DNA of 64,000 nt from Branchiostoma floridae (GCF_000003815.2 NC_049992.1:6485081-6549080), one strand, 5' to 3'; positions 42,670-55,110 are shown, numbered from the stretch's first letter. A program made the numbers and translations. Notes: generated by a model from the letters alone, not told the origin.

Positions 42670-45600
42670 GTGAGTACGGATGGCCTATAGTATAGATATA
42701 ACAGTGATCGCTTAAGTTAGGGGGATAGGGTATAACTGTGATCGCTACAGTGGGCCTTTCCCCTTTTTGGTCATAAGACTAGGTCTACTGCACAGCTGTA
42801 CAGTTTGTATGGTTCAACCCGTAAACCAACTTTTAAGGCGTATTACATTGGTTTTGTAGAGTGAACTCTAGACACCTACTCTTAAGATCTTTTCGATAAG
42901 TATTGTGGATATCTTTACAGTGCTCGAGGTGTGGCAGTCTCCTGAACACGGTGCCTCCAAGTTTAAGTCCTTTCCGTTCGACTCGGAGCACGTTCCTAAT
43001 ACCCCTGTCACATTCGGCGAAAATCGATCGGACGACGATTCTGTGGCAATCGCCCGAGCATCGCTTATAATAATACCTTTATTGCACAACAATTGTACAA
43101 GGTACAAAGTACGGCTTATATGTGACAGGTACGGTTTTCAAGTGAAAAATACCCACAACCCTCTGTCGATCTAAATATGGCCGATCTTCCATTGATACGC
43201 CCGAAGATCGTTGATAACGTGACATGGGTTTTAACACAGTGACTGTGCCTCCAATTTTAAGTCATTTCCGTTCGACTCGGGGGGCGTTCCTAAAGCCGTA
43301 CGTGCACATATGTGCTGTCTACGTGCCAAAACGTGGGCAATCTTTTGGGATCCGTAGGTGGTAAGTACCGCCTTCGTACGAACTCGTAGAGAATCCGACG
43401 GATTTTGGAGCACGCAGACACGCCACCAGGCTGCGAATTCGTCCTCCAGTACGGGCGACGCGCCTGCCCTGTACAGCCTGAACGTTTTCAGAAATACGTG
43501 GCGGACATGGCCTCCCCCAAAAAAAACGAAAAATCAATTTATACTTACAAAGTGGATTTCTTAACAAGATATTGGGATGATGATATAGTTTACCACTGTC
43601 TCAGTTGGGTAAAAGTTTAGTCAACGTTTTTTTCATTGTTGGTAACATTGCTGTGTCGGTAAGTCTGTTGTGTTATTCAAATTAGCAAAAAAATCAGCGC
43701 ACCCCAATACAACGGATTTCTCGACATATGATGGAAAAAAAGACAAAATCTGCGAATAGGCACAGAATTCAACCAACATTCTGCCATGATAGGTAACTTC
43801 ATTGTCTAGGAAAATATTTGTATGGGAAAAACTACAGGCATTCCTACAGGCATTCCTACAGGCATTTCAACAACATATATACAGTAGGAAAATGCTTAAG
43901 GGCTAGAACTCTGTCAACATATGGTTATGGTTGGTAACGTTGGACCCCCACAATAGGACACCTATGTATACTTCTGCCCTGCAGCGTGACTGTAATTCCT
44001 GCACAGCTTTTCACCGCTTAACAGAAGTCTGTTTAGTCAAGCTTAGGGTGGGAAAGGTGGACTCTCACAACACTTGCGGCACCGGTGCGACACGGCGGGG
44101 TTCGTAGATCACTCAAACGAAATTTAGAGCTAATTAAGTAAAGAACGAATTTTCTTCCTTTTCGTGTATTTTGTTTTCTTCTAAGTCATGCTTTTACGTA
44201 TGACGCAATATCTGAATAATCAAAAATCGCGAAAATAACAAAACAATGCCGCAGTGAACGAGCCCCGCAGTGCCGCACAGGTGCCCCAAAGTCCAATGAG
44301 AGTCAACCTTAACTCACTGCACTTGGGGCACCGGTGTGGCATTGTGGTCTTCGAAAGATTATTCAACGAATTTTAGAAATAGAGAATGCATTTTCTGACG
44401 TTTTGTGTATTTTTTTCTAAGTCATACTTTTACGTATTACGAAATTCTAGATTATTTTAAAGAAATTGCGAAAATGACATAACAGTGCCGCAGTGAACGA
44501 ATCCCCCAGTATCGCACTGGTGCCCCCACGGTGAGTTACACCTTTAAGCTAAGGGCACAATTCGCTGCTCGTGCAATTTGTCCTTACGTTTCTTTGGAGG
44601 CCACGTCTGTCACGTATATCTTAAAAGGTTCAGACTGCAGATTGCACGCATGGGGAGGGGGGGGGGGGGGGTGCTGTGTATGGAGGGGGGATACAGTTTA
44701 GATCGTAGGAAGCTTTTAAGGTCACAATGCAATCGCTGCCTTGTGGAATGGGAGTTCTAGGAAACACATATTCTCATGTACCCCACCCCCACCAAGAGCA
44801 TGTAACGTTACAATAAAAATTTCAACCATGACCAGTGATATACATAATCCTTAGGTCAGTACATACATTGAGGAATTGTCACAACAAAAACATACGTCAC
44901 TGGGGCTAAACTATCAACATGGATAAGATGTTTAGAAGAGAAAAAAGGTTTTGGTTCAATGGTTGAAAAGCTGGTGTTATTTCTCGTTTGGTTGAGCGAG
45001 TTCCAATGCAAAGTGTTTGCACAGCTTAGAGTGTGGTGTAATAGATACGACTGCACGGCAAGTTGGATTTAAATAGAAGGCACTGACATCATTCTCACAA
45101 CTTGACATACACGATGACAGAAGAGGTATAGCTTTCAATAAACGTCGTGCCGGGTGCTTTAACCTGTAAGCCCAAAATGTATACAGGACTGGTCAACCGA
45201 GACCTGCTGTTAAGGGTGTGGGGATTGTTGTTGTCACAGAGATCTATCCTGCAAATGTAAACCGCCTTTGGGCAAGCTAAGGCACGCTAAATTGTACGGC
45301 GTACCGCGCTTTGTTCGGGGGTAAATTCAGACGCTTCAAGATCCGTCAAGATAGTTTCAAAGGGTGCTGTCAACCAGTAGAGTGCTGTCTTCTACGATTG
45401 GGTTATGGATTGAAGGAAGGGCAAGGTCGCCGGGTGGTCGTGCGACAGGCTTACAATCGCAAAACTAAGAGTGCAAGAGGGATTTTAAGTCTTGTACATG
45501 TCAGACAAGTGAAAACGTGAAGTTATGACGAAAATTCTTATTCGCTGAGCATGAAAGTTCATCTGTGTTGGTGGAGTACATTATAGAAAAAAATTGCTAA

Positions 45601-48600
45601 AATTTGCTTCCAACATTGTAATAACTGTAGGGACTTACCCTCTAAATTTTCGGTCAATCTCCGTCGACCACACTCAATAGAGACGGGGGGCGACATAGAC
45701 TTTCTGATACTTATGACCCCCTCTTGCAAAAGGGGTGTCTTCCTGACGTCACTGCTGGAGATAGAAAGGGTCATTCTGTGAACAAGGTCGACGGAGATCG
45801 ACCGAAAATTTAGAGGGTAAGTCCCTATAGTTATTACAGCGTTGGAAGTAAAGTTAAGCAACTTTTCTATAATGAAAATTGCTATTGTTAATCCTCGTTT
45901 ACTTTCTTTCTGTCATCTTCTGTATTTAAGAATAACAAGAACAAAAAGATAGAGTGGGCTGTTGTGAGTGTTTGGTCCGTGGTCCGTCGTGGATTGTTGC
46001 GCCCCGAACCGTGCCTGCCCCATTCCGTGCCCATTCAGGCACGGAACGTGGCACTGCCCGACTGCCCCGGTCTGTGCCCAGAAGCGCTGTCAATCACTAN
46101 NNNNNNNNNNNNNNNNNNNNNNNNNNNNNNNNNNNNNNNNNNNNNNNNNNNNNNNNNNNNNNNNNNNNNNNNNNNNNNNNNNNNNNNNNNNNNNNNNNNT
46201 AGTGATATCTAATTATTCTCGCACATGTTGACAAATAAGGCTAGATCTGGTCCTCGTAGACTCACACTAAATGATGTTCATGCATAAACCTGTGCATCGA
46301 AGACACAGAATTCAGCACGTATATGTGCGTGCCTCCCATTGATAGCACATTGAACCAGTCCACATATATTCATGACACAGTCCGGCGGCTCAGTGATCAA
46401 GTCTCCAAGCTTTGATGCTCCAGTTCGTTGTGTCAGACCTCAGTGCACAATTATGTGAGGCACAGTTTGTGCGCCGAGTCTTGGTTTGCCCCAAACCGTG
46501 CCTTGTGGTTAAATCTACAGCCTTGGATATATATATATATATATATATATATAATACATATCATTGTTGTAGCAAGGAGGAATATAACCTCCTTGGTTGT
46601 AGTAATCAGTGCTATGACATCCGTCTGTCTTTGCCAAATCAACTCTAAGTCCGTAACTGCTCCAAGACGAGCGTGAATTACGTTGATTCTTCCTCATCAC
46701 AGCACCCCGAAAAACAAAGATGGCGGGGCTGCAGGGAAAAAGCACGTTGGACAGACTCCTCCCCTTAAAACACTAAGCTCCGCCCCAAAGCACAGTATGG
46801 GACAAGGTCCCCTGCGTGCCCAGAACTGTGCGCGATTGGGCACAGTTCGGGGCAGTCCCCGCGTGTCCCAAACCGTGCTTTTGCCCCAGGCACGGTTTGG
46901 GGCACGCGGGGACTGCCCCAAACTGTGCCCAGGCACGGTTTGTGACAAGGCACGGTTCGGGGCGCAACATGGATAACTCTAAAGCTAACATCTGCAAGCC
47001 CTTTATAAATACAGATCATGTGTATGACGTGTAACAAAATAAACGTATCTTTGTCACTTAGCAACGGACACACATTGCTAAAGGTGGACTCTCACTGCAC
47101 TTGGGGCACCGGTGCGGCACTGTGGGGTTCGTTCACTGCGGCACTGTTTTGTCATTTTCGCGATTTTTGATAATCTAGATNNNNNNNNNNNNNNNNNNNN
47201 NNNNNNNNNNNNNNNNNNNNNNNNNNNNNNNNNNNNNNNNNNNNNNNNNNNNNNNNNNNNNNNNNNNNNNNNNNNNNNNNTCGAAGAAAATAACAAAACA
47301 GTGACGCAGTGAACGAACGCAGCAATGCCGCAAGCGTGCCGCACGTCAAGTGAGAGGGGGCCTTTATTCGTTGAATCATCCACGAACCCCGCAGTGCCGC
47401 ACCGGTGCCCCAAGTGCCGTGAGAGTGCACCTTAAGGCAGATTCCAACCCATGTGAACAAAAAAATAATACATGATTCTTGTTCAGCACGTTGATGAATA
47501 AAGAATGGAAGGAACTTTTAATGGGTACTCAGAGACAAATTGATGTCAGTACACAATAAGAGGCCATGACATATAGGAAATTAAGAAGAAGAAGAATTTC
47601 ATTTTCACGACAACTGTAAGAGATACAATGTGTGGCAACTTGACACAGTTTAACTTGACAACATGAGTTGCCTATCTAGTAATAATCTAAGAAACAAATC
47701 TATTTTACAAATGATAATAGAACAGATTCGTTTCCTATCGATGAAATTCGTTGGCTTCAGTGAAATTACCCGTTTTCAAAAGATACTCGTTCAGCTGTCT
47801 TGACAAGAATGATGTCACTAAGTTTCTTTACCTCAAACTGTAGTGATTAAATCAGAATTTCTTTTAGGAAAAAAAGAGATCCACCGCCCTATAGCTAAGC
47901 TTTTCTGGCCCACTACCGGCCATTGTCTTTTATGACAGCAATTTCAAAGTACTTTCTACAAAAAAGTTACGATGATATGAAATGTAACTTCGCCCCCATG
48001 CGTTTTGTGACGCCAAGACATTCAGAGACACTTGCCTGTCTATATGACCACGCTATAATCCCATTAAAAGAAAGTCAGATGCTTATTCATATAAATTCGA
48101 TAGGAAAATTAATTCTATTCTTTTGTATGTGGGCACCGGGTCTTGGTGATTTGCTATAGTAATGCAGGTGAACACCCAGTTTTTGCATCTCATGCTCTAG
48201 ACGAACTATGGCCACATTTTTGGGTGGTAAATAGCTTTTACTCCAAATGTTCAATGTTTCTTGATAGGCAGCACTGCGGCCGCTTCTGCGAGCAATGGAG
48301 ACTTGATGCTGTTCGAACGTGATGGGGGCAGCGGTAGCGGTGATGGAGGTAAGGGCAAACTACGCGTATTTATGCAATGTCTACAATAGTCTACTAGCTC
48401 TACTCTATTCTATTCTATTCTATTCTATTCTATTCTACTCTACACTACTCTACTCTACTCTACTCTACTCTACTCTACTCTACTCTACTCTACTCTACTC
48501 TACTCTACTCTTCTCTACTCTACTCTTCTCTACTCTACTCTACTCTACTCTACTCTACTCTACTCTACTCTTCACTACTCTGCTCTGCTCTGCTCTACTC

Positions 48601-51600
48601 TTCTCTACTCTGCTCTACTCTACTCTACTCTACTCTACTCTACTCTACTCTACTCTACTCTTCTCTACTCTACTCTACTCTACTCTACTCTACTCTACTC
48701 TACTCTACTCTACTCTACTCTTCACTACTCTGCTCTGCTCTGCTCTACTCTTCTCTATTCTACTCTACTCTACTCTACTCTACTCTACTCTACTCTACTC
48801 TACTCTACGCTACTTTACTCTACTCTACTCTACTCTACCTACTTTACTCTAGTCTACACTACACTACTCTACTCTACTCTACTCTGCTCTACTCTACTCT
48901 ACTCTACTCTACTCTACTCTATTTACTCTACTCTACTCTATTTACTCTACTCTACTCTACTCTACTCTCCTCTACTCTACTCTACTCTACACTACTCTAC
49001 GCTACTCTACTCTACTCTACTCTACTCTACTCTACTCTACTCTACTCTACTCTACTCTACTCTACTGTGTACTCTACAAGAGTTATTTCCCTGTATACAG
49101 TTACAACGCTGTCTTCACTATGGCATGTCTATCATCAGTATTCCAAATCCTTTTGATAATTTAATTATTGCAAAATTCATTTTCCTCCTTGATCTTCAAA
49201 GCCACAACGACAACACAGGATAACAGCATACCTGCTACTACAACATTGACCAACAACTCAACGTCACAAGCCAACAGTACCAATGCAACTTTAACCACAC
49301 CACCTTTAACTACGGCACTACCGACAACCACCCAACCTTTAGCCACTACTGCAGCGGCAGGTATGGGAATTCTATTGTTTTTTATTGTTATAAAGCTAAA
49401 CTTAGATAAATTTAGATATACCACATTCATCCGATTGATTCAATGTTATTAACACATAAGACGATGGGTAAGGGTAAAGTTATGTGGTAATTATAAGATT
49501 TAAAATTCATTGTACAAGTGCATGCAAATGTCCGTTAAGGAAATATAACGGCTCAATCGTAAGTATGAATCAGTAAGCCGAATAGTAACAAATCCAAATA
49601 TTTTACTTTGTCCATGAATCGGATATATAAGACTAAGCTTGAAGATAAGTTAGCGATGACATTCCAAAAAAAAAATATTCCTTACGTTTTGATGGACTTG
49701 ACTCTTTAGGTCACGTTGAAGTAATTTTTATCCAGGCATGCCAATGTGTTTTGGGTATGTTTGGTTTTGTTTGGTTGACCACTGTGAAAGGCACACGTTA
49801 AGCTATTGGTTTTATGAAATAAGACCAATCTGCATGCAACCAGCGTTAACACTTCAAATTTCCGGAATTTACCCTTCTTCTGCGGTGTGACGTCAGGCGC
49901 GCGTTTTAAACAGCCTATGTCGTGCCCCGTCTCTGATTAATGTCAGACGGTGAGCTCTAGGGACGATACAGATATCTAACCCCATGTCTCAACCTTTTTG
50001 AAATGCTGGATAGTGTTGCCATTTACCAACACAGATGGACATTTATGTTAAGTTACATGTAAGGATGTATTTCCAGTATCCGCAACCTGCAAGAATATCG
50101 GCACTGATTACGATGGCGACTCACTAATGTAAGTTAACATAGCTTACTCATACAATGGATCTTGATTTAGATAATTTTTATATTATTTTTAGATAGTTAT
50201 TTATTCTTGCATCTCCTTTTCTTCTTCTTATACATCTGGTCCAAAATTGACCTTCATGTTTAAAATAATCAACTGGATACCAAAATGGTCTATGTTACGA
50301 GGGTGAAGCCAAGAACAAAAGAAAATGATCTTTTTCTTTATTCTACAGCATCAGTTGTCCTGCTGGATGCTCTAGAGAAGGCTCTATCTGGGGTACTGGA
50401 ATCTACACAAGTGTGAGTGAACTTACTACAGCATATGGAGTTGTCAAATGTAGTAGGCACAATGCCCCAAAGGTGAAAGATACATCTAAGAGTACACTGC
50501 TCATCATTGTTTTCATCATCAGTTGATATGTAATACAGAGGTTCTTGGAACGTGGAAGCAAACTATACTTTCTTGATTACACCCTTAACTTAAACATATT
50601 GCTTCTCTAGACCAACCTATCTGCGTCGATATCGGCAAGTGCAGGCCTTAACTATAGAAAATTTCACCAGGCCGAAAACGTGTTCTGCTAACCCACACGA
50701 GTGCTATTATATGCTGCATTTAGGATTCGCCTGTTTGCAAGGCTGCCATCCACGACGGTAGAATCACAGACGACGGCGGGAGGGTGAGTGTGTACAGATG
50801 GTCCGGGCAGGTGTCGTACGAGGGGTCCACACAGAACGGTATTACCTCGGACAGGTAAGAGAAAGGGACACATAGACATACATGTATCATAATCGTTTTC
50901 GACGTTTGAAAATTAATCTTTCTTGCTACAAATCGTCCAGAAAAAAAGTTTTTATTTGAAATAACGATTTAGTGCTCACCGAGTAACGTGCGAGATTTTT
51001 CTTCTTTCTCCCATGTTATTAGAAAAATACATTTCATCTTTTAGAACTACATGTAACCTGCAAACATAACATAAGTTGTTCGTCTCACAGATGATATAAC
51101 GTACATGTACTAAACGGTTCTCTTTAATTAAAAATGCTGCTTTTTTCCCTTTTTATTCAGTTACGGCGATTGGAGGAGCTCTTTCGCTTTTAGACCAGGT
51201 AACTTCAGTGATTTCCTGCTCTTAGCTGCAGCTATAGGTACTAACTTAAGCTGAATCAAAGAGAAAGAAGGTCCCACACATCTGTTAAATAATTTCATTG
51301 TGCTTCAATCATTATGCAAAAATAATTTTGATTACCATTATCAATATATTTCCCTGAAAAACTTCTTGTCCCTAAACGGTGTTGTAACTGGCATGTTGAA
51401 AATTTGTAATTGCTNNNNNNNNNNNNNNNNNNNNNNNNNNNNNNNNNNNNNNNNNNNNNNNNNNNNNNNNNNNNNNNNNNNNNNNNNNNNNNNNNNNNNN
51501 NNNNNNNNNNNNNNNNNNNNNNNNNNNNNNNNNNNNNNNNNNNNNNNNNNNNNNNNNNNNNNNNNNNNNNNNNNNNNNNNNNNNNNNNNNNNNNNNNNNN

Positions 51601-52624
51601 NNNNNNNNNNNNNNNNNNNNNNNNNNNNNNNNNNNNNNNNNNNNNNNNNNNNNNNNNNNNNNNNNNNNNNNNNNNNNNNNNNNNNNNNNNNNNNNNNNNN
51701 NNNNNNNNNNNNNNNNNNNNNNNNNNNNNNNNNNNNNNNNNNNNNNNNNNNNNNNNNNNNNNNNNNNNNNNNNNNNNNNNNNNNNNNNNNNNNNNNNNNN
51801 NNNNNNNNNNNNNNNNNNNNNNNNNNNNNNNNNNNNNNNNNNNNNNNNNNNNNNNNNNNNNNNNNNNNNNNNNNNNNNNNNNNNNNNNNNNNNNNNNNNN
51901 NNNNNNNNNNNNNNNNNNNNNNNNNNNNNNNNNNNNNNNNNNNNNNNNNNNNNNNNNNNNNNNNNNNNNNNNNNNNNNNNNNNNNNNNNNNNNNNNNNNN
52001 NNNNNNNNNNNNNNNNNNNNNNNNNNNNNNNNNNNNNNNNNNNNNNNNNNNNNNNNNNNNNNNNNNNNNNNNNNNNNNNNNNNNNNNNNNNNNNNNNNNN
52101 NNNNNNNNNNNNNNNNNNNNNNNNNNNNNNNNNNNNNNNNNNNNNNNNNNNNNNNNNNNNNNNNNNNNNNNNNNNNNNNNNNNNNNNNNNNNNNNNNNNN
52201 NNNNNNNNNNNNNNNNNNNNNNNNNNNNNNNNNNNNNNNNNNNNNNNNNNNNNNNNNNNNNNNNNNNNNNNNNNNNNNNNNNNNNNNNNNNNNNNNNNNN
52301 NNNNNNNNNNNNNNNNNNNNNNNNNNNNNNNNNNNNNNNNNNNNNNNNNNNNNNNNNNNNNNGTTTTACCGGGGGGGGGGGGGGTGCTCTTATCTAAGCT
52401 ACAAAAAATACGTAATATACGTTTATAGTTTATAATAGTGATTTTTGCAAGTCTAATCCAATCTTTATTAACATAAAATAACATATCTACATCATGTATA
52501 ACCCCTGCAGAAAGTACAACAGCCTTACCTGTGGCCACAACAACTACCACCGCGACAACATCATTACCAGTGGCCACTACCACTACAACTGCGACAACAG
52601 CATTGCCGACTAGAAGACCTGAAG
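42576..52624 (+). CDS. Secreted LCCL-domain protein with Thr-rich linkers, partial
   Basis: Exons seen: 42576-42669, 48268-48348, 49202-49360, 50077-50128, 50349-50412, 50724-50854, 51161-51198 and 52511-52624. The first encodes a signal peptide (MAVFRLTLAIFLVLVHFTTL). Then come a Gly/Ser-rich segment, a mucin-like Thr-rich linker with N-glycosylation sequons, one LCCL domain of about 95 residues, and a second Thr/Ala-rich linker. All junctions outside the LCCL domain are phase 1. The LCCL fold occurs in extracellular proteins such as cochlin, vitrin, Limulus factor C and DCBLD. A 948-bp gap follows the LCCL exons and no stop codon is visible, so the gene is incomplete. Whether all exons belong to one transcript is inferred from strand, order and phase. 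Confidence 0.82.
42880..43430 (-). repeat. SINE-derived fragments, locally duplicated
   Basis: tgctcgaggtgtggc and gaacacggtgcctcc resemble the minus SINE at 206-470. The block gcctccaagtttaagtcctt ... ttccgttcgactcgg recurs near 43250, so part of it is duplicated. Confidence 0.5.
44054..44310. mobile_element. MITE family 1, copy 5
   Basis: Starts aaggtggactctcacaacac and ends tgagagtcaacctt. It abuts copy 6. Confidence 0.8.
44311..44545. mobile_element. MITE family 1, copy 6
   Basis: Starts aactcactgcacttggggca and ends cggtgagttacacctt; head to tail with copy 5. Confidence 0.75.
45607..45849. mobile_element. Foldback MITE with about 65-bp arms
   Basis: Arms gggacttaccctctaaattt and aaatttagagggtaagtccc, extending outward through gtaataact / gttattac and ttccaac / gttggaa. 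The loop is about 110 bp. It lies in an LCCL-protein intron. Confidence 0.8.
45995..46969. mobile_element. TIR element with perfect 19-bp ends and 5-bp duplication
   Basis: tgttgcgccccgaaccgtg at the left and its exact inverse at 46951-46969; tggat flanks both sides (45990-45994, 46970-46974). The ends are packed with both orientations of ggcacggtttggggca. Contains a 100-N gap at 46100-46199 and a (ta)n tract at 46530-46553. Confidence 0.85.
47081..47433. mobile_element. MITE family 1, copy 7, with nested related element
   Basis: Outer ends aaggtggactctcactgcac and gtgccgtgagagtgcacctt. Inside, after a 100-N gap (47181-47280), 47281-47363 is the right part of the related subfamily seen complete at 53581-53826. 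Confidence 0.75.
48268..48348 (+). CDS. LCCL-protein gene: Ala/Gly/Ser linker exon
   Basis: An 81-nt exon between a tag acceptor and a gtaagg donor, phase 1 at both ends, encoding STAAASASNGDLMLFERDGG and a Gly/Ser tail. Assigned because it lies between exon 1 and the Thr-rich exon on the same strand with matching phase. It is separated from the next exon by the TACTC satellite. Confidence 0.5.
48392..49072 (+). repeat. (TACTC)n pentanucleotide satellite, about 680 bp
   Basis: Nearly pure tactc with tattc, ttctc, tgctc and cacta variants; a higher-order block with ttcactactctgctctgctc occurs at least twice. Intronic in the LCCL-protein gene. Confidence 0.95.
49202..49360 (+). CDS. LCCL-protein gene: mucin-like Thr-rich exon
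   Basis: A 159-nt, phase 1-1 exon rich in Thr, Ala and Pro, with several N-x-S/T sequons (NNST, NST, NAT). Such exons usually encode O-glycosylated spacers. Donor gtatgg. Confidence 0.7.
50077..51198 (+). CDS. LCCL domain (four exons)
   Basis: 50077-50128, 50349-50412, 50724-50854 and 51161-51198 join to encode VSATCKNIG, then DSLIISCPAGC, GSIWGTGIYTS, DSPVCKAAIHDGRI, DDGGRVSVYRW, GSTQNGITSDSYGDW and SFAFRP. The CPxxC, WGTxxYT, C-x-AAIHxG and GG-x-V signatures and all four conserved cysteines are present, so the fold should be intact. The module enters and leaves in phase 1, so it can be shuffled or skipped without a frameshift. Confidence 0.93.
51415..52362. other. Assembly gap (948 N)
   Basis: Run of N followed by a G-homopolymer at 52371-52384. 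It may hide exons of the LCCL-protein gene, for example another LCCL module. Confidence 0.98.
52511..52624 (+). CDS. LCCL-protein gene: second Thr/Ala-rich linker exon
   Basis: 114 nt, phase 1-1, acceptor ccctgcag and donor gtatgg. It encodes two near-identical copies of a LPVATTTTTATT unit and ends PTRRPE. The internal repeat suggests recent expansion. It lies 148 bp after the 948-bp gap. Confidence 0.7.
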
Positions 52625-52984
52625 GTATGGAAAATCCGCTATTCTAATGTATATGTAGTATTATATAGTAGTAATGTAGCACGGTAGCACGCTAGTTATC
52701 TCCATGAAAAATGGAGATACTTGTTTTGGGTGTGTCTGTGCATGCATGTGTGTATGTTTGTATGTGTCTGTGTGTGTTTGTGTTTCAGGATTTTTTGTAT
52801 TCAGCATAACCTAAAAGTATCACGACGAATTGTAATTACATTTAGATGTGGGTAGGTGTTGGGGATCGAGATTTTGGGCCCCCTTTTTTCATTCATCTAG
52901 TATGTCTGTGCATCTTATTTTCCTTGAGTCATGGTGCATCTTATTTTCCTTGAGCCATGGTCCTTTGTTGTTAAATATGTATGA

Positions 52985-53110
52985 TGAAAGTTTGGCGCAG
53001 TGGCTGGGGCGTTGGACCCAGAACCAACAGGTCCCTGTTGAGTTCGATACTCGTCATGCCCCAATATTGTGCCCTTGTTAAAGGCACTTTACACTATATG
53101 TGTACCATTG
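52985..53110 (+). mobile_element. tRNA-derived SINE head
   Basis: Box A tggcgcagtggctgg and box B ttgagttcgatac, followed by the aaggcactttacac block shared with the SINE at 4774. Confidence 0.6.
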
Positions 53111-53580
53111 TGGCGGTTTCGCGAAGCCCACCCAACCTAACGGCTAATCTGTCAAAAGACAGACGGTTACCAAAACGTCAGTGGAAATAAAGTGCAGTGG
53201 CTGTGTGAAAAGAGTCCATATGTTCAGTGACATACCAGCCTAATAAGACTATTCCGCGAGGTACATTGTTGCTTTAAGGTTGAAACAATGTAGCATGATA
53301 ACAATTCCTTACTCTGCCAAATCGCAACACCATGGGATCCCTTCATGAGAAATGCCACCTTTCAAAGTTCAACCATGTCAAAATGTCCGAACCTGTTAGT
53401 AGGAGTAGTTGATGGTGACTATTCCATGAATGAACTTGAAGAAGATAGTAAATCTTGCCCATTTACGGCGTATCTGCACAATGTCCCACGAGAGGTCTTG
53501 TAGCATGTCTCCGACACTTGAGGACTGACGAATACGGGGGCAAACCCAGCTGCACAGTCCTGCGGTGCGGCTGTGCGTTA

Positions 53581-53826
53581 AGGCCCCCTCTCACTTGACG
53601 TGCGGCACGCTTGCGGCATTGCTGCGTTCGTTCCCTGCGTCACTGTTTTGTTATTTTCTTCGATTTTTTATGATTCGGATATTGCGCAATACGTAAAAGT
53701 ATAACATAAAAGACGACAAAATATACAACAAGTAAGAAAATTCGTTCTTTATCTCTGAAATTCGTTGAGCATCTTCCGAACGCAGCAATGCCGCAAGCGT
53801 GCCGCACGTCAAGTGAGAGGGGGCCT
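53581..53826. mobile_element. MITE family 1, variant subfamily, complete
   Basis: Inverted ends aggccccctctcacttgacg and cgtcaagtgagagggggcct with the family body between. The right terminus directly abuts the 708-N gap. Confidence 0.85.
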
Positions 53827-54534
53827 NNNNNNNNNNNNNNNNNNNNNNNNNNNNNNNNNNNNNNNNNNNNNNNNNNNNNNNNNNNNNNNNNNNNNNNNNN
53901 NNNNNNNNNNNNNNNNNNNNNNNNNNNNNNNNNNNNNNNNNNNNNNNNNNNNNNNNNNNNNNNNNNNNNNNNNNNNNNNNNNNNNNNNNNNNNNNNNNNN
54001 NNNNNNNNNNNNNNNNNNNNNNNNNNNNNNNNNNNNNNNNNNNNNNNNNNNNNNNNNNNNNNNNNNNNNNNNNNNNNNNNNNNNNNNNNNNNNNNNNNNN
54101 NNNNNNNNNNNNNNNNNNNNNNNNNNNNNNNNNNNNNNNNNNNNNNNNNNNNNNNNNNNNNNNNNNNNNNNNNNNNNNNNNNNNNNNNNNNNNNNNNNNN
54201 NNNNNNNNNNNNNNNNNNNNNNNNNNNNNNNNNNNNNNNNNNNNNNNNNNNNNNNNNNNNNNNNNNNNNNNNNNNNNNNNNNNNNNNNNNNNNNNNNNNN
54301 NNNNNNNNNNNNNNNNNNNNNNNNNNNNNNNNNNNNNNNNNNNNNNNNNNNNNNNNNNNNNNNNNNNNNNNNNNNNNNNNNNNNNNNNNNNNNNNNNNNN
54401 NNNNNNNNNNNNNNNNNNNNNNNNNNNNNNNNNNNNNNNNNNNNNNNNNNNNNNNNNNNNNNNNNNNNNNNNNNNNNNNNNNNNNNNNNNNNNNNNNNNN
54501 NNNNNNNNNNNNNNNNNNNNNNNNNNNNNNNNNN
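53827..54534. other. Assembly gap (708 N)
   Basis: Run of N starting exactly at the end of a MITE. Confidence 0.98.
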
Positions 54535-54764
54535 ATGTAGTACGCCAAGTCCTTACTTTGTGACCTTCAAAAGGGGTCAAAGGTCAATGCAAATGACAGA
54601 TATAATCGTTAATAAAAACACAGTAAATGTGTGACTTGACGTGAAGTTTGCATACATATACTTATATATTAACAAAAATACTTATTCTAGTACTTGTTTG
54701 ACCAACTGAACTAGACTCATCAATACGTAAATACAATCCAGGAATAACTGGCGTGGATCCAAAG

Positions 54765-55110
54765 CGCATGGTCTTTTTAGCGAATGCCCACAAACGCCCA
54801 CTCTAGAGAAGTCCGCGCTGCACGAATCTCATTTTTTTTGCTTGGAATATGTCCACGTTGTGCTCCCATGTATTAATCCTGAGTTTCAAGTCAATCCATT
54901 GACCCGAAGTGACATAAATCAAAGTTTTCGATTCTCGATGGTCTTTTTAGCGAACGCCCAGCAAAATGTCTTTTTAGCGAATGCCCACTATATCCACAAA
55001 AATATCGGCCGTCGCGCAACGACACCTAAACCTACCGCCACAAACATGTTCAAGATGGTGTCCCATTGATGTGTACGGAGTTTCCGTGCTTTACAAGCAT
55101 TTTAAGTCCC
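54765..55110. repeat. Dispersed repeat, copy 2
   Basis: Collinear with 10303-10735 over several blocks (gcttggaatatgtccac, aatcctgagtttcaagtcaa, ggtgtcccattgatgtgtac). Confidence 0.75.

Noticed and set aside
48319-48852. 177-codon frame rich in Tyr-Ser-Thr-Leu-Leu
   Set aside because: It is the translation of the TACTC satellite.
51300-52583. Long open frames over 51300-52583 on both strands
   Set aside because: They consist almost entirely of the N run at 51415-52362; the same applies to frames across 46100-46199, 47181-47280 and 53827-54534.
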